Of a stretch of 64,000 bases of DNA, positions 51,218 through 64,000 are shown piece after piece. Location of the stretch: assembly GCA_036794825.1 (NCBI GenBank), contig DAIRGA010000001.1:248001-312000 (forward strand). Direction: 5' to 3'. Each line of letters begins with the position of its first letter. The stretch's first letter is position 1. The DNA is from RZYY01 sp036794825 (lineage in GTDB: Bacteria > Bacteroidota > Bacteroidia > Bacteroidales > 4484-276). A program made the translations under genes and the position numbers. The notes under the pieces were generated by a model. It saw only the letters and a list, made by a program, of their open reading frames with translations. It had not been told where the DNA came from and did no database searches.

Positions 51218-54200
51218 TTATCTCCGGATGATCTTCCGGATTTCGGTTTGTTTACTGGTAATTATTTTGAGGTAGTAAATCCCGGCTGGATAGTTTTCCA
51301 GTGAGATACAAGGCAAATCATTGTTATCAAAGTATTTGGCGCTCTTTGAAAGCAGTAATAATCCACCTGTCTGATAAACCTCAATCGTTGCCAGTCCAAT
51401 AATTCCTGAAATCGTTACTTCACCGGAGGTTGGATTTGGGTAAACATGAACGGCTGCCGATGCGTTTTCATCAACTCCGATGGATCCGTTTTTAATGCCC
51501 GTTATTCTCGAAATGCCATTAGTCCTGAACTTTCCGGAGTTGTCGGCATACTGCCCGTCAAATTCAACTTCAAGATCGCTGATTAGCCCGCTAAAAGGAT
51601 CGTAAAGCCTGAAACTAAGTTGCTCATCCTCAGCAAATCCATCCATCTCCACCGTAAAATGATCATCGCCAAAGACTACCAATGCACTCAGGTTGCTGCT
51701 GATTTGAATCATTCCCGCACATAATCCATTGGTTGTAAACGCACCGATGATAGCATCGTGGCTCATATCTTTCACTGCATGTTTATCTATTGCAATGATG
51801 TGTGTTGATGAAGTATAGCTAAGATCATTCCACGGCGCTGAGTATTGTGGCCGGTAAACACTGGAAGTGCCCCCCTTGAGGGATTGGCAGAGAGGGAAGG
51901 TTAAACTAAATGAGCTGGTAGCACGTATCAGGTAGGAGCGGCCAGGCTGAAGATTGACTATCGTATTGATTCCCATCAGAGGCCAGTAAACACCGGTGCC
52001 GCCAATCTCTTTGATAATGTCAACGGGCTTGCCGGCAAACAACGAGGTAACCGAAACCGGACAGCGGCTGATTACCGGTAGATAAGACCATCCGGAACTG
52101 ATCACTAAAGAATTATTGAGATTCTCACTTCCAATAAAAGTTACTATTGCAGAATTATTGAATTTAGTCTCATAGCCCTCCTGTGGGTTCCAGGTGTGCA
52201 GGATGCTGATATTCAATAATGGAGAATATACACCGGTCATGCTCTTTATCAAAATAAGATCGTCCATGACGTTGGCAAAAATGGTTTCTATTTCTGGTTC
52301 AAAAGGATCTATCCAGGAGGAGATGCCGCTCCAACCAGCCGGGATCTGTAACTGGTGTTGTTCGCATACAGTAATTTGAGCTGTATTACTTATAATTGCA
52401 GAACAATCGTTTGATATTCTACAATAATAGCCACCGGAATTTGAATCAGATGCATTGGTAACAATCAGACTGTATTGAGTGGCGCCTTCGATGATTCCCT
52501 GTGGCCCAAACCATTGATATCCAGTAGCATTATTGGCTAAAATAGTTAATTCAAAAGAACTGCCATACAAAACGTAGCTGTCAGAAATATCGCTGACAAT
52601 CACTGGTAGATCAAAGGTTATCAATCTGGAAGAAGATACTGGTTCGTAGCATTCTGCGGATGGGATACCTGTAACTGAAAGTGTTACCCATCCGGTCGAA
52701 AGGTCAACGGGACCGGGATTGTATTCAGTAATAAGTTGCTCATCGTTAGTGAAGTAGCCATCCCCTGCTGAACTCCAAACTACAGATTCAACATTTTCGG
52801 CCAAAGCGTCATTGATGAGAATGTATCCATCCGGGCATACTGTTTGGTCTTCACCAGCCATTACTTCGGGTGAAAGCTGTAAACTCACCTGCACCTGATC
52901 CGTAGCTGACTCATAATCCGCGAATCCATAGGCAATCACACTCAAAGTAAACACATTACCCGATTTGTCATTAGCTCCGGGTATATATTTGGGAGAGAGA
53001 GTATTGCAATAGCGGAAATATCCGTCGCCGGTTGTAGACCATTCAATTGCGGAATACAAAGTACCGGTTGCATTCAGTTGAATTGCAGTATCGCTTTCGC
53101 AGAAATAAATTTCTGTTTCAGGAATCTCTACACTGGCATTGTTTCCTTCCAGTAAAAACTTAATACCAACAAAGGACTCATCGCTTACCGAACATGGATT
53201 AACCGGACTGCACGCCATACTAAATGTGACAAACTCGTAAGATAGCTCAAGGAAACTCGGGAAATATTGAGGATTTACAACGGTTTCGTCATCAAAGCTT
53301 CCCATTCCATCAGTAGTAAACCATTGTATATCATTGTAGTTTTCTGCCCAGGCGCTGCTAAATTGATACCCTCCTTCTTCAGGGAAAAGTACCGTATTGT
53401 TGTGCCCGGCAAATGCTTTCGGTGGTTTCTGGATGGTAAGTGAAAGACAATCGGAGTCATCGGCACAATCCTCAAAACCAAAAGCTGTAACACACAAAGT
53501 TACATTACCATTGAATTCGTCCCACGGCCCAGGTGTATAAACAGGGTTGAGCGCTGTATTATCATCATAAAATCCATCTCCGCTAGTTTCCCACAGTAAT
53601 CCTGAGTAATATTTACCGTTTGTTCCGGCAATTGAAAATTCATCACCAAGGCAAATTGCTGCATCATCGCCGCTGTTGACAATGGCATCAAGGCATGAGT
53701 AGTAGATCGTTAAAATCAGATCATCAGATGCATCAATCTGGCAGGGATTTAATGGCTGCGCAGTTAGAGTGATGATTACTTCTACTGATTCCACATCAGC
53801 AAAACTTGGCGTGTAAACTGTAGCCAGTGTGTTTGGATTATCAAAAGTTCCTGACCCGGAAGTCATCCAAAGTACGGATGAATAGTTTTCTGCTAAAGAA
53901 TTCTGTGGAGTGAAGGAGTCATATTTACCAATCGTAGCATCCTCGCCGGCAAATACTGCCGGGAGTTTTACAAAGCTGATAACCAGACAATCACTTTCTG
54001 ATCCGCAAGGTGTAAACCCGTTTCCTTCGAGGCACAACTCGACATATCCGTTGGCTAAATCCAACTGGCCGGGTATGTAATGGCTGTAAACGCTTTCAGG
54101 TGTCGTAAAATAACCATCTCCTTCGGTTGTCCAAAGTACTGACATACAGTTATCTGCAACACCATAAAGAACAACGGCGCCATTTTCGCAAATCGAGTCA

Positions 54201-57200
54201 TTTTCACCGGCAATAACTACAGGTAGTCTGCTGATACTGATATCAACACAACTGCTAACCGTAGGGCAGCCAGTAAAACCATCTGCTGCAACACATAGTG
54301 TGACAAACCCCTGGCTGATATCCCCAAAACCCGGTGTGTAGGTTGTTTGAAGGCTGTGATCGTCACCGAAACTGCCATCACCACTGGTTTGCCATTTCAA
54401 TCCTGAGTAATTTGAAGCTGAGGCATTTAGCTCAACAATTTCATCTGCGCAAATCAATTGGTTAATTCCGGCAAACACCTGAGCCGGTGGATTGAGGTAA
54501 ATGACGGTTTCATCGGAGTCATTTGAGCAACCTTCCAGTCCAAATGCAGTAAGGGTAAGTGTTGCAAATCCAACAGAAATATCAGCGGGCCCCGGCGAAT
54601 AAGTCGCATGAAGCAATGCCGGATTATCAAAAGTTCCATCACCGGCTGAACTCCATTCTGCACCTGTGGAATACCCAGTCAATCCCTGAAGCATATAACT
54701 ATCAGACTGGCAAATGGTTGCATCGTCACCAGCAATGGCATTGGGGAGTAGGATGATTGTTACTTCGAGACAATCGCTTGCCGATTGACAAATGCCTGAT
54801 GAGTAAGCAGTTAACCACAATTTTACCTCACCGCTTTCGATATCCTCACCGCCAGGGATATATTGAGTCGAAAGGGCGGTGGCATCTTCAAAAGTGCCAT
54901 CACCCTGGGTTGTCCACAAAACCGAGGTATGATTTTCAGCTTCTGCATTCAGGTCAGCCGCACCATTTTCACAGATTACGACATCAGCACCGGCATAAAC
55001 TGTAGTGGAAGGAACGAATTGAAGCACGAGTTCGTCCCCGGCATCGCCACAACCTGTATCAGAAAATGCAACGATTGTTAAAACAACACTTCCGCTTGCA
55101 ATGTCCTGGACTCCTGGATTATAGATTGCAGAGATTGCATTGTCATCATCAAAGGAGCCATCGCCGGAGCTTTGCCATTGAACGGTGGAAAAATGATTGG
55201 CAGTAGCAATAAGAGATGCGCTGTTAATTTCGCAAATTACCTGATCTTCACCGGCATAGACGGTTGCAGGCGGCATAACTGTAAGGATCATACAATCATT
55301 TTTATTGGCACAGGGAGAAATGGCCACACTATGCAAACATAGCTCTGCTGTGCCGTTTTCGATATCTTCAGTTCCCGGGTGGTAAATAGTTACGAGTGAT
55401 TCCGGCGAATCGAAATATCCATCCCCGCTTGTCGTCCAATAAACTGATGAAGAGTGGGATACCGTAGCTGCGCTGGTCAGGAAGGCTTCGTCATTGCAAA
55501 TGGAGGCATCAGCTCCTGCGTTAACAGTTGTTACGGGTGTTATGGTGATTAGCAAAGTGTCGGAAACCCAACCACAATAAGGATTGTAAGCTTTTAAGAT
55601 GATTTTTACAGACCCTAAGGTTTTATCGGTAGTACTAAAAAAATATTTCGGGTTGATAATTTCAGGATTACTGAAGGATCCAGTTCCAATTCTCGACCAG
55701 ACGAAATCCGTATGATGAGCACAATACCCATAGAGATCCGCAAAAGCGCTGGAAGCGCAAACTGTCATATCATCACCGGCATCTGCAACCGGTGCATGGA
55801 TCACCTGGAGCATCAGGCAGTCGGTTGAAGCAACCACACAGGGAGATAGTGGCTCGGCTATCAGACATAAATCGGCCTGTCCGGTTGAAATGTCGTTTGC
55901 ACCTGGTGTATAGGTAGTATTCACCTGAGTGTTGTTTTCAAAAATACCGTCTCCATCAGATGACCAAAGTACTGAACTATAATCGGTTACAATGGACTGA
56001 TTGAGAGAGAAAACCCCATTGGAGCACACGGTGCCATCGTTTCCTGCAGAAACCATGGGTAACTTTCCGAAAGTTATTTCGAGGCAATCCATTACGGTTT
56101 GATCACAGGATCCACATCCATGAACGATAAGACAAATGGTAACGGCTTCATTTTCAAGATCTGCAGTGCCTGGGGTGTAAGAAGGAGTTAATGTACTCTC
56201 ATTTTCAAAAATCCCGTCGCCATCGGTTTGCCAGTAAAAATCACAACCATCGAGGATCTGTCCGGCAAAAAGCGCCGTAGAATTCTCACAAATAGTAATG
56301 TCATCACCAGCATTGACCTGCGGGATAGGATCAAAATTCAGCACCATGCAATCTGTTGCACTTACTGTGCAAGGGTTGACAGGCGCTATGGTCAGACACA
56401 ATTCGGAATAGCCTTTGGTCAGGTCGGCTTCACCAGGAGTATAAACCGGATTTAGCTCAAGGAAGTTATTAAAAGCACCGTCTCCACTTGAAATCCAGGA
56501 TATAGCACTGTAATTTGCCGCCAAAGCATTGAGTTGGTAATTTCCATTTTCACAGATTGTTGCGTCGTTTCCTGCTGAAACGACTGTCTGTGGTTGAATA
56601 TGTATTTCGAGACAGGATGTTACTGACTGACAGTATTCAGCAGCGAAAGCTTCAAAGCAAATTGATACTTCACCGTTAAGGATATCATCCTCTCCCGGCT
56701 GATAAATAGTTTCGAGCTGATCGTTCACCGTAAAAGTTCCGTCACCCTCTGTTGACCACAACACTGAAGAGTGATATTGTGCTGATCCTGAAAGAAATAC
56801 CTGGTTGCCCTCACAAATCAACTGATCAGATCCCGCTGATACTACTGGCGATTTTTCAAAAGTGACAGCTATTGTCGAACTGGCATTCATACATCCATGA
56901 GCAGAAAATGCTGTCAGGGTTAGGTTTACAAACCCAGCATTGACATCGGATCCGCCCGGGAAATAAGTTGTTGCGGGTTCGTTTGCATTCTCAAAAGTTC
57001 CGTCACCGGATGTTTCCCAAACAATCCCGTTATGATATTCCGCAAATCCTGAAAGCGATACATTGCCTGATTCGCAGATGGTTACATCCTCACCCGCATT
57101 GGCAAGAGCATCAGGAAATATAGTCAAAGTCATTGATTTACCCGAATTGGCGCAGGGTATTTGGCCGGTTAAATTCAGTTTCAGAACAGCAAAGCCATTT

Positions 57201-60200
57201 TGAATATCGGATGTTCCGGGATGATAGCCGGTGATTAATTCGTCCGGAGCATCAAAGTATCCATCTCCATCCGTCGTCCAAAATAGTTGCTCATAATTTT
57301 CAGCCACGACGTCGTTAGTGTAATAAACTTCTCCCCGGCAAATAGAATAATCGTTCATTGTAAGCTCTGGTTTGGGAACTATGGTTAATTCCATCTGGTC
57401 GGTAACCGGCGGACAAAGAGCGCTGTAGGTGGTAAGCGAGAGTGTGGCTCCGCCCGTTTCACGATCACCATCGCCAGGATAATAAAAGGGCGAAACATAA
57501 TTATTGAAAATAAAAAACCCGTCCCCTGACGTTGTCCATAGCAAAGACGTGTGCCCTAAGGCGGAAGCAGATAAGATAATGTAAGCAGATGTTTCGCAAA
57601 TAGTCTGATCCGGGCCGGCATTTGCAGTTGAAGAGGGTAATATGTGGATGGTAAGATTGTCCGTTGAGCTGATGCATGGCGGAGCTGCTACGGCGGTGAA
57701 ACTAACATTCACAAATCCGGCAGCAATATCAGATGAACCGGGATAATAAACGGTTTCAAGAGCTGAAAAGTCCCCGAACTCGCCATCGCCACTGCTCATC
57801 CAAAAAGTGGATACGTAGTTTTCGGCGTTGCCCGCAACAGGTATTCCTCCGGCAGCGCAGGCAGTTATATCCTCACCTGCATGTGCAACGGCATCAAGGC
57901 ATCCGTCATAAAATTTCACACCAACCTCATCTTCAACGGAAACAAAACATGGGTTTTTTGAATATCCTACCAGTTTTAAAAGTATTTGATCCTGTAAAAT
58001 ATCATTGTAACTTGGTACATAACAGGCCTTTACTACCGTGTCAACCTCGAAGTATCCCATTCCATTGGTTGTAAACCATTGCACTATGCTGTAGTTTTCA
58101 GCCCATGCATCAGTAAAGCAGACGGGGTCTATATTAACAACCCTGTCAGCGCCAGCATACACTTCAGGCAATTTTTGTATGGTGAGTGTCATGCAATCTT
58201 CGTCATCATTGCAATCAGCGTTGGCAATGGCTTTGAGGCAAAGTGTTACGTATCCGTTGGCGCGATCGTTTGAACCTGGAGCGTACACAGGATCAATGGA
58301 TTCCGGGTTGTCAAAAGTACCATCTCCATCGGTACTCCATAAAACATTATTGGTAAACCGCGCTGAGGCCGAACTGACCTGAAAAGCATTTCCATCGCAC
58401 ACCGATCCGTCACTACCAGCATCAGCAATTGCATCAAGGCATTCGTAGGTGATGGTCAGGGTCATGTTATCCGAAGCGGTAACCTGGCAGGGATTTAAAG
58501 GGAATCCGGTTATTGTAAGGATTACCGATTGATAGCTAATATCTTCTAAATGAGGTGTATAAGTTGGGTGCAGCAGAGTTGAATCATTAAAATAGCCTAA
58601 GCCTGACGTGCTCCAGAGTATAGCCTCGCAATGTTCCTTTGTGGCATCAGATAGCTGATAATTTTCATTTTTGGATATGGTAGCGTCTGTTCCTGCAAAA
58701 ACTTCAGGGGTAGCAACAAAAGTGATGGTAAGGCATCCGGTGTTTTCATCACACCCAAATAATCCGCTGGCAGTAAGACACAACACCACTGATCCTGAAG
58801 CAAGGTCTTCAATGCCAGGAATATACTGTGTTGTAGGATCATTTGTGTTTACAAAATTTCCGTCGCCGGACGAACTCCATGTTGCAAGGTTGCTGTTGAA
58901 GATCACTCCGCTGAGGTTCACCGGACCGCCGATGCAAACTGGCTGATTATCGCCGGCAATTGCTACGGGTAAAGGTTGGATTATCAGTTGCATACAATGA
59001 TCGGCGGCATCACATCCGTTGAGTCCTTGGGCTGAAAGACAGAGGTAAACAGAACCACTTGCCAGATCATTTATCCCCGGAGAATAGATAGGGTTGAGCA
59101 TATTTTCGTTGTCGAAAGTTCCGTCGCCTGAGGTTGTCCATTGGATCGAGCTATAATTTTCGGCCCATCCGTAAAGTTGAAAATCCGCGCCTTCACAGAT
59201 CGTGGCATCATTTCCGGCACTCACTGCCACTGCATTCTGAAGGGTAATTGTCAGAAAATCCTGAGCGGTCTCACACCCGGAAAGCCCGACAGCATTCAGA
59301 CAGACATTGATCAGGCCAGCATTTTTGTCATTGCTTCCGGGGTGATACATTGCAACCAGTGACGAAGGATTTTCAAACCATCCATCACCAAGGGTTGTCC
59401 ATAAAATGGAGGAATAATTTTGTGCTGATCCTTGCAGGGAAATGGCTTCAGTGGTTTTGCAGGCCACCAGATCATCACCGGCAAATGCGGCTGGTACAGG
59501 CTGGAATGCAAGGGTGATTTGATCCACAACGTTTGCGCAAAGATTGACCGGATTTGCAGTGATGGTCAATATTACCGTTCCGCTAAGTTTGTCAGCAGGT
59601 CCGGGAGTGTAGCTTGTTATTAACTGAGTGGAATTTCCAAAGGTTCCGTCACCATTGGTTTCCCATTTGATGGAGGAGAAATTTGAGGCGGTTGCAACAA
59701 GGTTTGCAGTTGCTGTTTCACAAATAGTTTGATTTTCACCGGCATTAACGGCAGGAGACTTTTCAATGCTGACCATCAATGATGAAACTGCATCGCTGCA
59801 ACCGTTAGCGGCAATTGCTGATAGCGAAAGTTGCACGCTTCCTGACGCAATATCCTGAATTCCGGGATGATAAGTTGTTGAAAGACTGGATGGATTTTCA
59901 AAATATCCATCACCACCGGTTGTCCAATGAATGCTGGAATGATTGGTTGCAGTTGCCGATAATATTGCGATTTCGCTTTGGCAGATGCTGATATCATCTC
60001 CGGCAAATGCTGTGGCATTGGGCAGTAAAGTCAGCGTAAAGCAATTTTCCAGCGCTTCGCATGATTTCAGGGGCTCAGCTGTAAGACAGATTTGCACAGA
60101 TCCATTTTGATAATCCGATTGTCCGGGATGATAAGTCGTTTCCAGTTGATCCGGATTTTCGAAATAGCCATCACCCGAAGTTGTCCAGAGTAAATTCTCA

Positions 60201-63200
60201 TAATTATCAGCGAAAGCATTATCAGTAAGGAAGTATTCACCGGTGCAGATGGAGGCGTCAGCTCCTGCAAAAACAATGGGTGCCGGATTTATGGTTAGGG
60301 TTAAATGATCGCTAACCTGCTGGCAAACCCCACCGCAGACAGTAATGGTAAGGGTAACATTAGCATTCATTATATCTTGTATTCCGGGTTGATAGGATGT
60401 GCAGGGCATTTCAGGCTGCGAAAACAGCCCGTCTCCCGAAGTCGTCCATTCAATTGAAAGATAATTTGATACTTCTGCGCAAACCTCCACACTATCGGTG
60501 CCTTCGCAGATAACGATGTCATCTCCGGGATTCACCAGGGGAGGTTGAACCAGGGTGATTTCTATGGAATTAGTATCGTTCTGGCAATTCAGCATGGCAA
60601 AGGCGGTAAGGCTGAGAGTAACGCCTTCGTTGGTAAAGTCTTCTTCACCCGGGAAATAAATCGTTTCAGGCTCGTAGGCATTTTCAAAATAGCCGTCTCC
60701 TGAAGTTTGCCATAATACACCGGCGGCATTTTGTGCGGAGCCCAGCAGACCGACCTCGTTGCCTGCGCAAAGGGTCATATCCCATCCGGCATTGGCAATG
60801 GCATCCTCACATCCGGCAACAAAAGTAAGTGCCAGTTCATCAGTGGCTGTTAGGGTGCAAGGATCAAACGGAGATGCACTGATGGTAAGAATCACGGTGC
60901 CTGCTGTATTATTATTGCTGTTTGGGAGATACACTGGATTAAGGATTGCAGCATTTGAAAAAGCTCCGTTTCCTGAGGTGGTCCATTCGATGGTTGAAAA
61001 ATTATTTGCCGAAGCATCATTGAGGTGGAAAGATTCACCTATAAAAATAGTAGCATCTTCGCCAGCCCATGCAATTGGCTCGGGCTGAATTGTTAGCGTG
61101 ATTTGATCTGCAACGTTTGCGCAAAGATTGACCGGATTTGCAGTGATGGTCAATATTACCGTTCCNNNNNNNNNNNNNNNNNNNNNNNNNNNNNNNNNNN
61201 NNNNNNNNNNNNNNNNNNNNNNNNNNNNNNNNNNNNNNNNNNNNNNNNNNNNNNNNNNNNNNNNNTCCTGCAAAAACAATGGGTGCCGGATTTATGGTTA
61301 GGGTTAAATGATCGCTAACCGCCGGGCAAATATCACTGTAAACGGTTAGCGTCAGGATTACACTTCCATTTGATTTGTCAAGGATTCCGGGAACGTATCC
61401 GGTGGTCTGAGCTGTAGGGTCATCGAAGGTTCCATCGCCTGAAGTTGACCACATCACCGGATAATTCACAGGTTCAATAATTGAAACAGGTACAGAATTG
61501 TCTGTTTCACAAATAGTAATATCATCGCCAATCGAAAATTCTGGCATCTGTTGAATCCAGACAACCACCTCATCGGTATTTCCATTACATCCCGGAAGGC
61601 CTAAAGCAGTAAGAGTGAAAACCAGCGATTCCTGCATCTGGTCATTCGAACCCGGGTGGTAAGTAGTTTCGGGGCTTGTTGCATCATCAAAATGACCATC
61701 GCCGGTAGTTTGCCAAAGAACGGAAGCCTGATTGGAAGCTGCTCCCAACAGAGAGACTGCATCCTCGTTTGCGCAGATGGTGACATCTGCACCAGCATGA
61801 GCTGTAGCATCTTCGCAGTCATAAATAAAAGTCAGCACAAGCTGATCTTCGGCGTTGATAATACATGGCTCAATGGGAAAAGCGGTGAGGGTCAACACCA
61901 CACTGCCTGAATCATAATCTTCCTGTTCAGGATAATATACCGGGTTTATAATTGAATTAGTGCTGAAGGAGCCTTCTCCGCTGGTTGTCCAAATTAATCC
62001 ATTGGCATGATTTACTGATGCATTTGGGACTTGGTAATTTTCACCAATGATAACCAGGGCGTCATTTCCTCCATAAGCAGCCACAGAATTTTGGAAATTC
62101 ACTATCAGGCAATCGGTTACTTCACTGCAAACCCCCTGGCCAAAGGCGGTGACACACAGTTCAACAAAAGAGTTTTGCAAATCAAACGGTCCGGGCAAGT
62201 AGATGGTTGTCAAAGATCCTTGCTGGCTGAATGTCCCGTCACCACCTGTTTCCCAGTGCACCCCATCATGATTGGTTGCGAAAGCATTAAGCATTATTGG
62301 GTCGGTGGAGCAGATGGAAAGATCTTCACCTGCTTCAAGTGTAGGTGGGCTGTTGAAGTAGAGGAAAAGGTTATCAACCGCATTGTTACATACCTGATCA
62401 CCTGTTGCGGTCAAGGTTAATTCAGCCGAACCATTAAGTAAATCAGTTGCTCCGGGTGAATAAATTGGATTTATGTGGCTGTTATTGTCAAAAGAACCAT
62501 CACCTGATGTTTGCCAGAGCAGGGTTTCGAAATTCAAAGCGTAGCTATTCAAAATTTCTACCGCGTTGTCTCCACAGAGCGACATTTCGTCGCCAGCAAA
62601 TGCAATGGGTGATTTTTTAATAGTTAAGGTAAAACAATCCTGAGCTGTGGCGCAACCGGCAATTCCGACAGCGCTGAGGCAAATTTGTACAAATCCTGTC
62701 TGGATGTCATTTTCACCGGGGGTATAGCTGGCGTTTAGCAATCCGGTATTGCTGATTACTCCATCACCACTGGTGCTCCAGAATACCGACGAATATCTCT
62801 CTGCCGATCCGGTAAGCGCTACCAGTTCGTCCTGACAAATTGTAAGATCTTCACCGGCATATGCTGAAGGTGGCTGCTGAAGGAACACAGTAACACAATC
62901 TTCGGCTGAAATACATCCTTCGAACCCATTTGCTGTAAGGCAAAGGTTTACAAACCCTGCGATCAGATCATTTGAACCGGGTGTGTAGATGGGTTGCAAT
63001 AAACCAGCATTGTTAAATGTGCCATCTCCTTCGGTTTGCCATTGGATGGTTTCGGCAAATAGGACACTCGCCGCCAGTTGGGCTGAACCTGTATTGCAGA
63101 TAGTCTGGTCGTTCCCTGCATTGGCAAGTGGTAAATGTTGAATTGTCAATGTGATGCAGCTTAACGCATCGTCACACCCGGGATTTGCTATTGCTTTCAG

Positions 63201-64000
63201 GCAAATTTGAACATGGCCGTTTTGAAGGTCTGCCGGCCCATGAAAGTAAGTGGGTGTAAGTGTCTGTTGCTCTGTGAAATAACCGTCACCAAATGTTATC
63301 CACTGAAATCCGTTACTTTGGTCAATAGTGCCAGACAACAAGAAATTCTCTCCCTGGCAAATCGTTGCATCAGCGCCAATTTGCGCTGTGGGCGGGATGT
63401 TGATGAATATGGTGACACTATCGGTGTCATCATTGCAATCATCTCTGGCAAATGCTTTCATAGTTAGTATGACAGAACCGCCCGAAATATCATTCATTCC
63501 CGGATTGTAGGTTGGCCTGAGTTGCTCAGGATTATCAAACCACCCGTCGCCAGAGGTCATCCAAAGCAGCGACTCAAAATGAATGGCGGTAGCGTTTTCC
63601 AGAATAACCTGCTCATCGTTGCATATAAAAATATCTTCTCCGGCAAAGGCATGGGCATCGCGGCAGGAATTGTCTTCGATGGTAAGTTGAAGCACATCTG
63701 TGGCGACAACAGCGCAAGGATCAAGTGGTTGTGCTGTGAGGGTTAGTGTGACCTCTTGGTTGTTAATATCCCAATCGCTGGGTGAATAAACTGTAATCGA
63801 ATCATTAGGATTGCTGAAAACACCATCACCGCTGGTTGTCCAATGAAGTGATGAAAAATCGTTTGCGCCCGCACCTATAGTTTCAAATACTTCCCCGGCA
63901 GGAATAGTGGCATCATCACCGGCAAAGGCAAATGGTAATTTATTGATAAGAACTGTTTTACTTGATGTTGTTCCGGTTTGACAATAGGTTTTGGGGGAGG
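51218..64000 (-). CDS. Giant T9SS-secreted repeat protein (adhesin-like), partial and interrupted by a gap
   Basis: One reading frame runs from beyond the right edge to a stop at 51218, broken only by the 100-N gap, whose length is not a multiple of three. At least ~4,200 residues are visible. Most is a tandem array of ~88-residue units: 10 are upstream and 32 downstream of the gap. Each has the pattern AG-D-x-ICE, W-TSGDG-F, Y-PG--D, G-V-L-L-A and a Cys before the last strand. These look like Ig/PKD-type beta sandwiches with an acidic SGDG turn that may bind calcium. The C-terminus has an Ig-like domain (~52.35-52.65 kb), an IPAGWSGISSWIDP module shared with the M28 peptidase, and a T9SS sorting domain (VYPNPTSGEVTIS, YPAGIYYLKI). 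A surface adhesin role is an inference. Confidence 0.88.
59527..60317 (-). repeat. Segment apparently duplicated (collapsed copy at the assembly gap)
   Basis: The first 55 bases (59527-59581) are identical to the 55 bases left of the N gap (61111-61165), and the last 55 (60263-60317) are identical to the 55 right of it (61266-61320). Identity stops abruptly at both outer edges. The intervening 681 bases equal 227 codons, so an identical copy in the gap would keep the frame. Confidence 0.75.
61166..61265. other. Assembly gap (100 N)
   Basis: A run of exactly 100 N, the usual placeholder for a scaffold gap of unknown size. It lies inside the repeat array of the giant gene. Confidence 0.99.

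Noticed and set aside
61035..61279. Apparent frameshift or two separate genes at the gap in the giant protein
   Set aside because: The break comes from the 100-N placeholder not being a multiple of three; frames on both sides are intact and homologous.

Overview
The window is a metagenome-style scaffold (one 100-base N gap at 61166-61265) from a member of the Bacteroidota. The evidence is a type IX secretion (T9SS) locus (gldJ, a porP/sprF-type gene, two porU genes, porV), secreted proteins with T9SS C-terminal sorting domains, many TAnnTTTG promoter elements of the Bacteroidota type, and a small integrative element whose integrase resembles those of Bacteroides conjugative transposons. The order or genus cannot be fixed from the sequence.

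Layout. 1-7.7 kb: 3' end of lgt, tRNA-Ala(GGC), a membrane protein overlapping a trypsin-like protease, gcvH, a TonB-like protein, a NUDIX hydrolase with rsmI, and an S41 C-terminal-processing protease. 7.8-12.1 kb (minus): an O-antigen-ligase/TPR fusion and a FlaA1/CapD-type nucleotide-sugar dehydratase, which form a polysaccharide pair. 12.6-23.6 kb (plus): a dihydroorotate-dehydrogenase-like protein, trxB, ruvB, a decayed ATPase, a GT39-like membrane protein, a membrane pyrophosphatase and a DUF2723 (TMEM260-like) membrane protein. 23.6-24.1 kb: a foldback repeat element. 24.1-30.0 kb (minus): a crtZ-phr-bcp-epimerase run (carotenoid and light/oxidative stress), then murF-anmK (cell wall). 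30.1-41.9 kb: the T9SS block. 42.0-42.5 kb: ispF. 42.57-47.31 kb: an integrated element at the 3' end of tRNA-Gln(TTG), with an integrase, a helix-turn-helix protein, a phage gene II/X-like replication protein, iteron-like repeats and a hairpin-rich non-coding stretch. 47.5-51.2 kb: a GRAM-like protein and a secreted M28 peptidase. 51.2-64.0 kb (minus): one giant repeat protein with at least 42 visible copies of an ~88-residue beta-sandwich-like unit. It is interrupted by the assembly gap and runs off the right edge.

How it fits together. The T9SS genes would export and anchor the M28 peptidase and the giant repeat protein. Both carry T9SS sorting domains and both share a distinctive GWSGISS module just before the C-terminus, which is unusual for two convergent, otherwise unrelated genes. 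Polysaccharide genes, DUF2723 and GT39-like transferases fit an organism that decorates its surface and secreted proteins.

The strongest candidates for something new are: (i) DNA-level repeats (five direct copies and one inverted copy) inside the replication gene of the tRNA-Gln element, which look like a replication origin embedded in a coding sequence; (ii) the giant repeat protein, including evidence that the scaffold gap hides a collapsed duplication of about 680 bp; and (iii) tandem, apparently intact porU paralogues.
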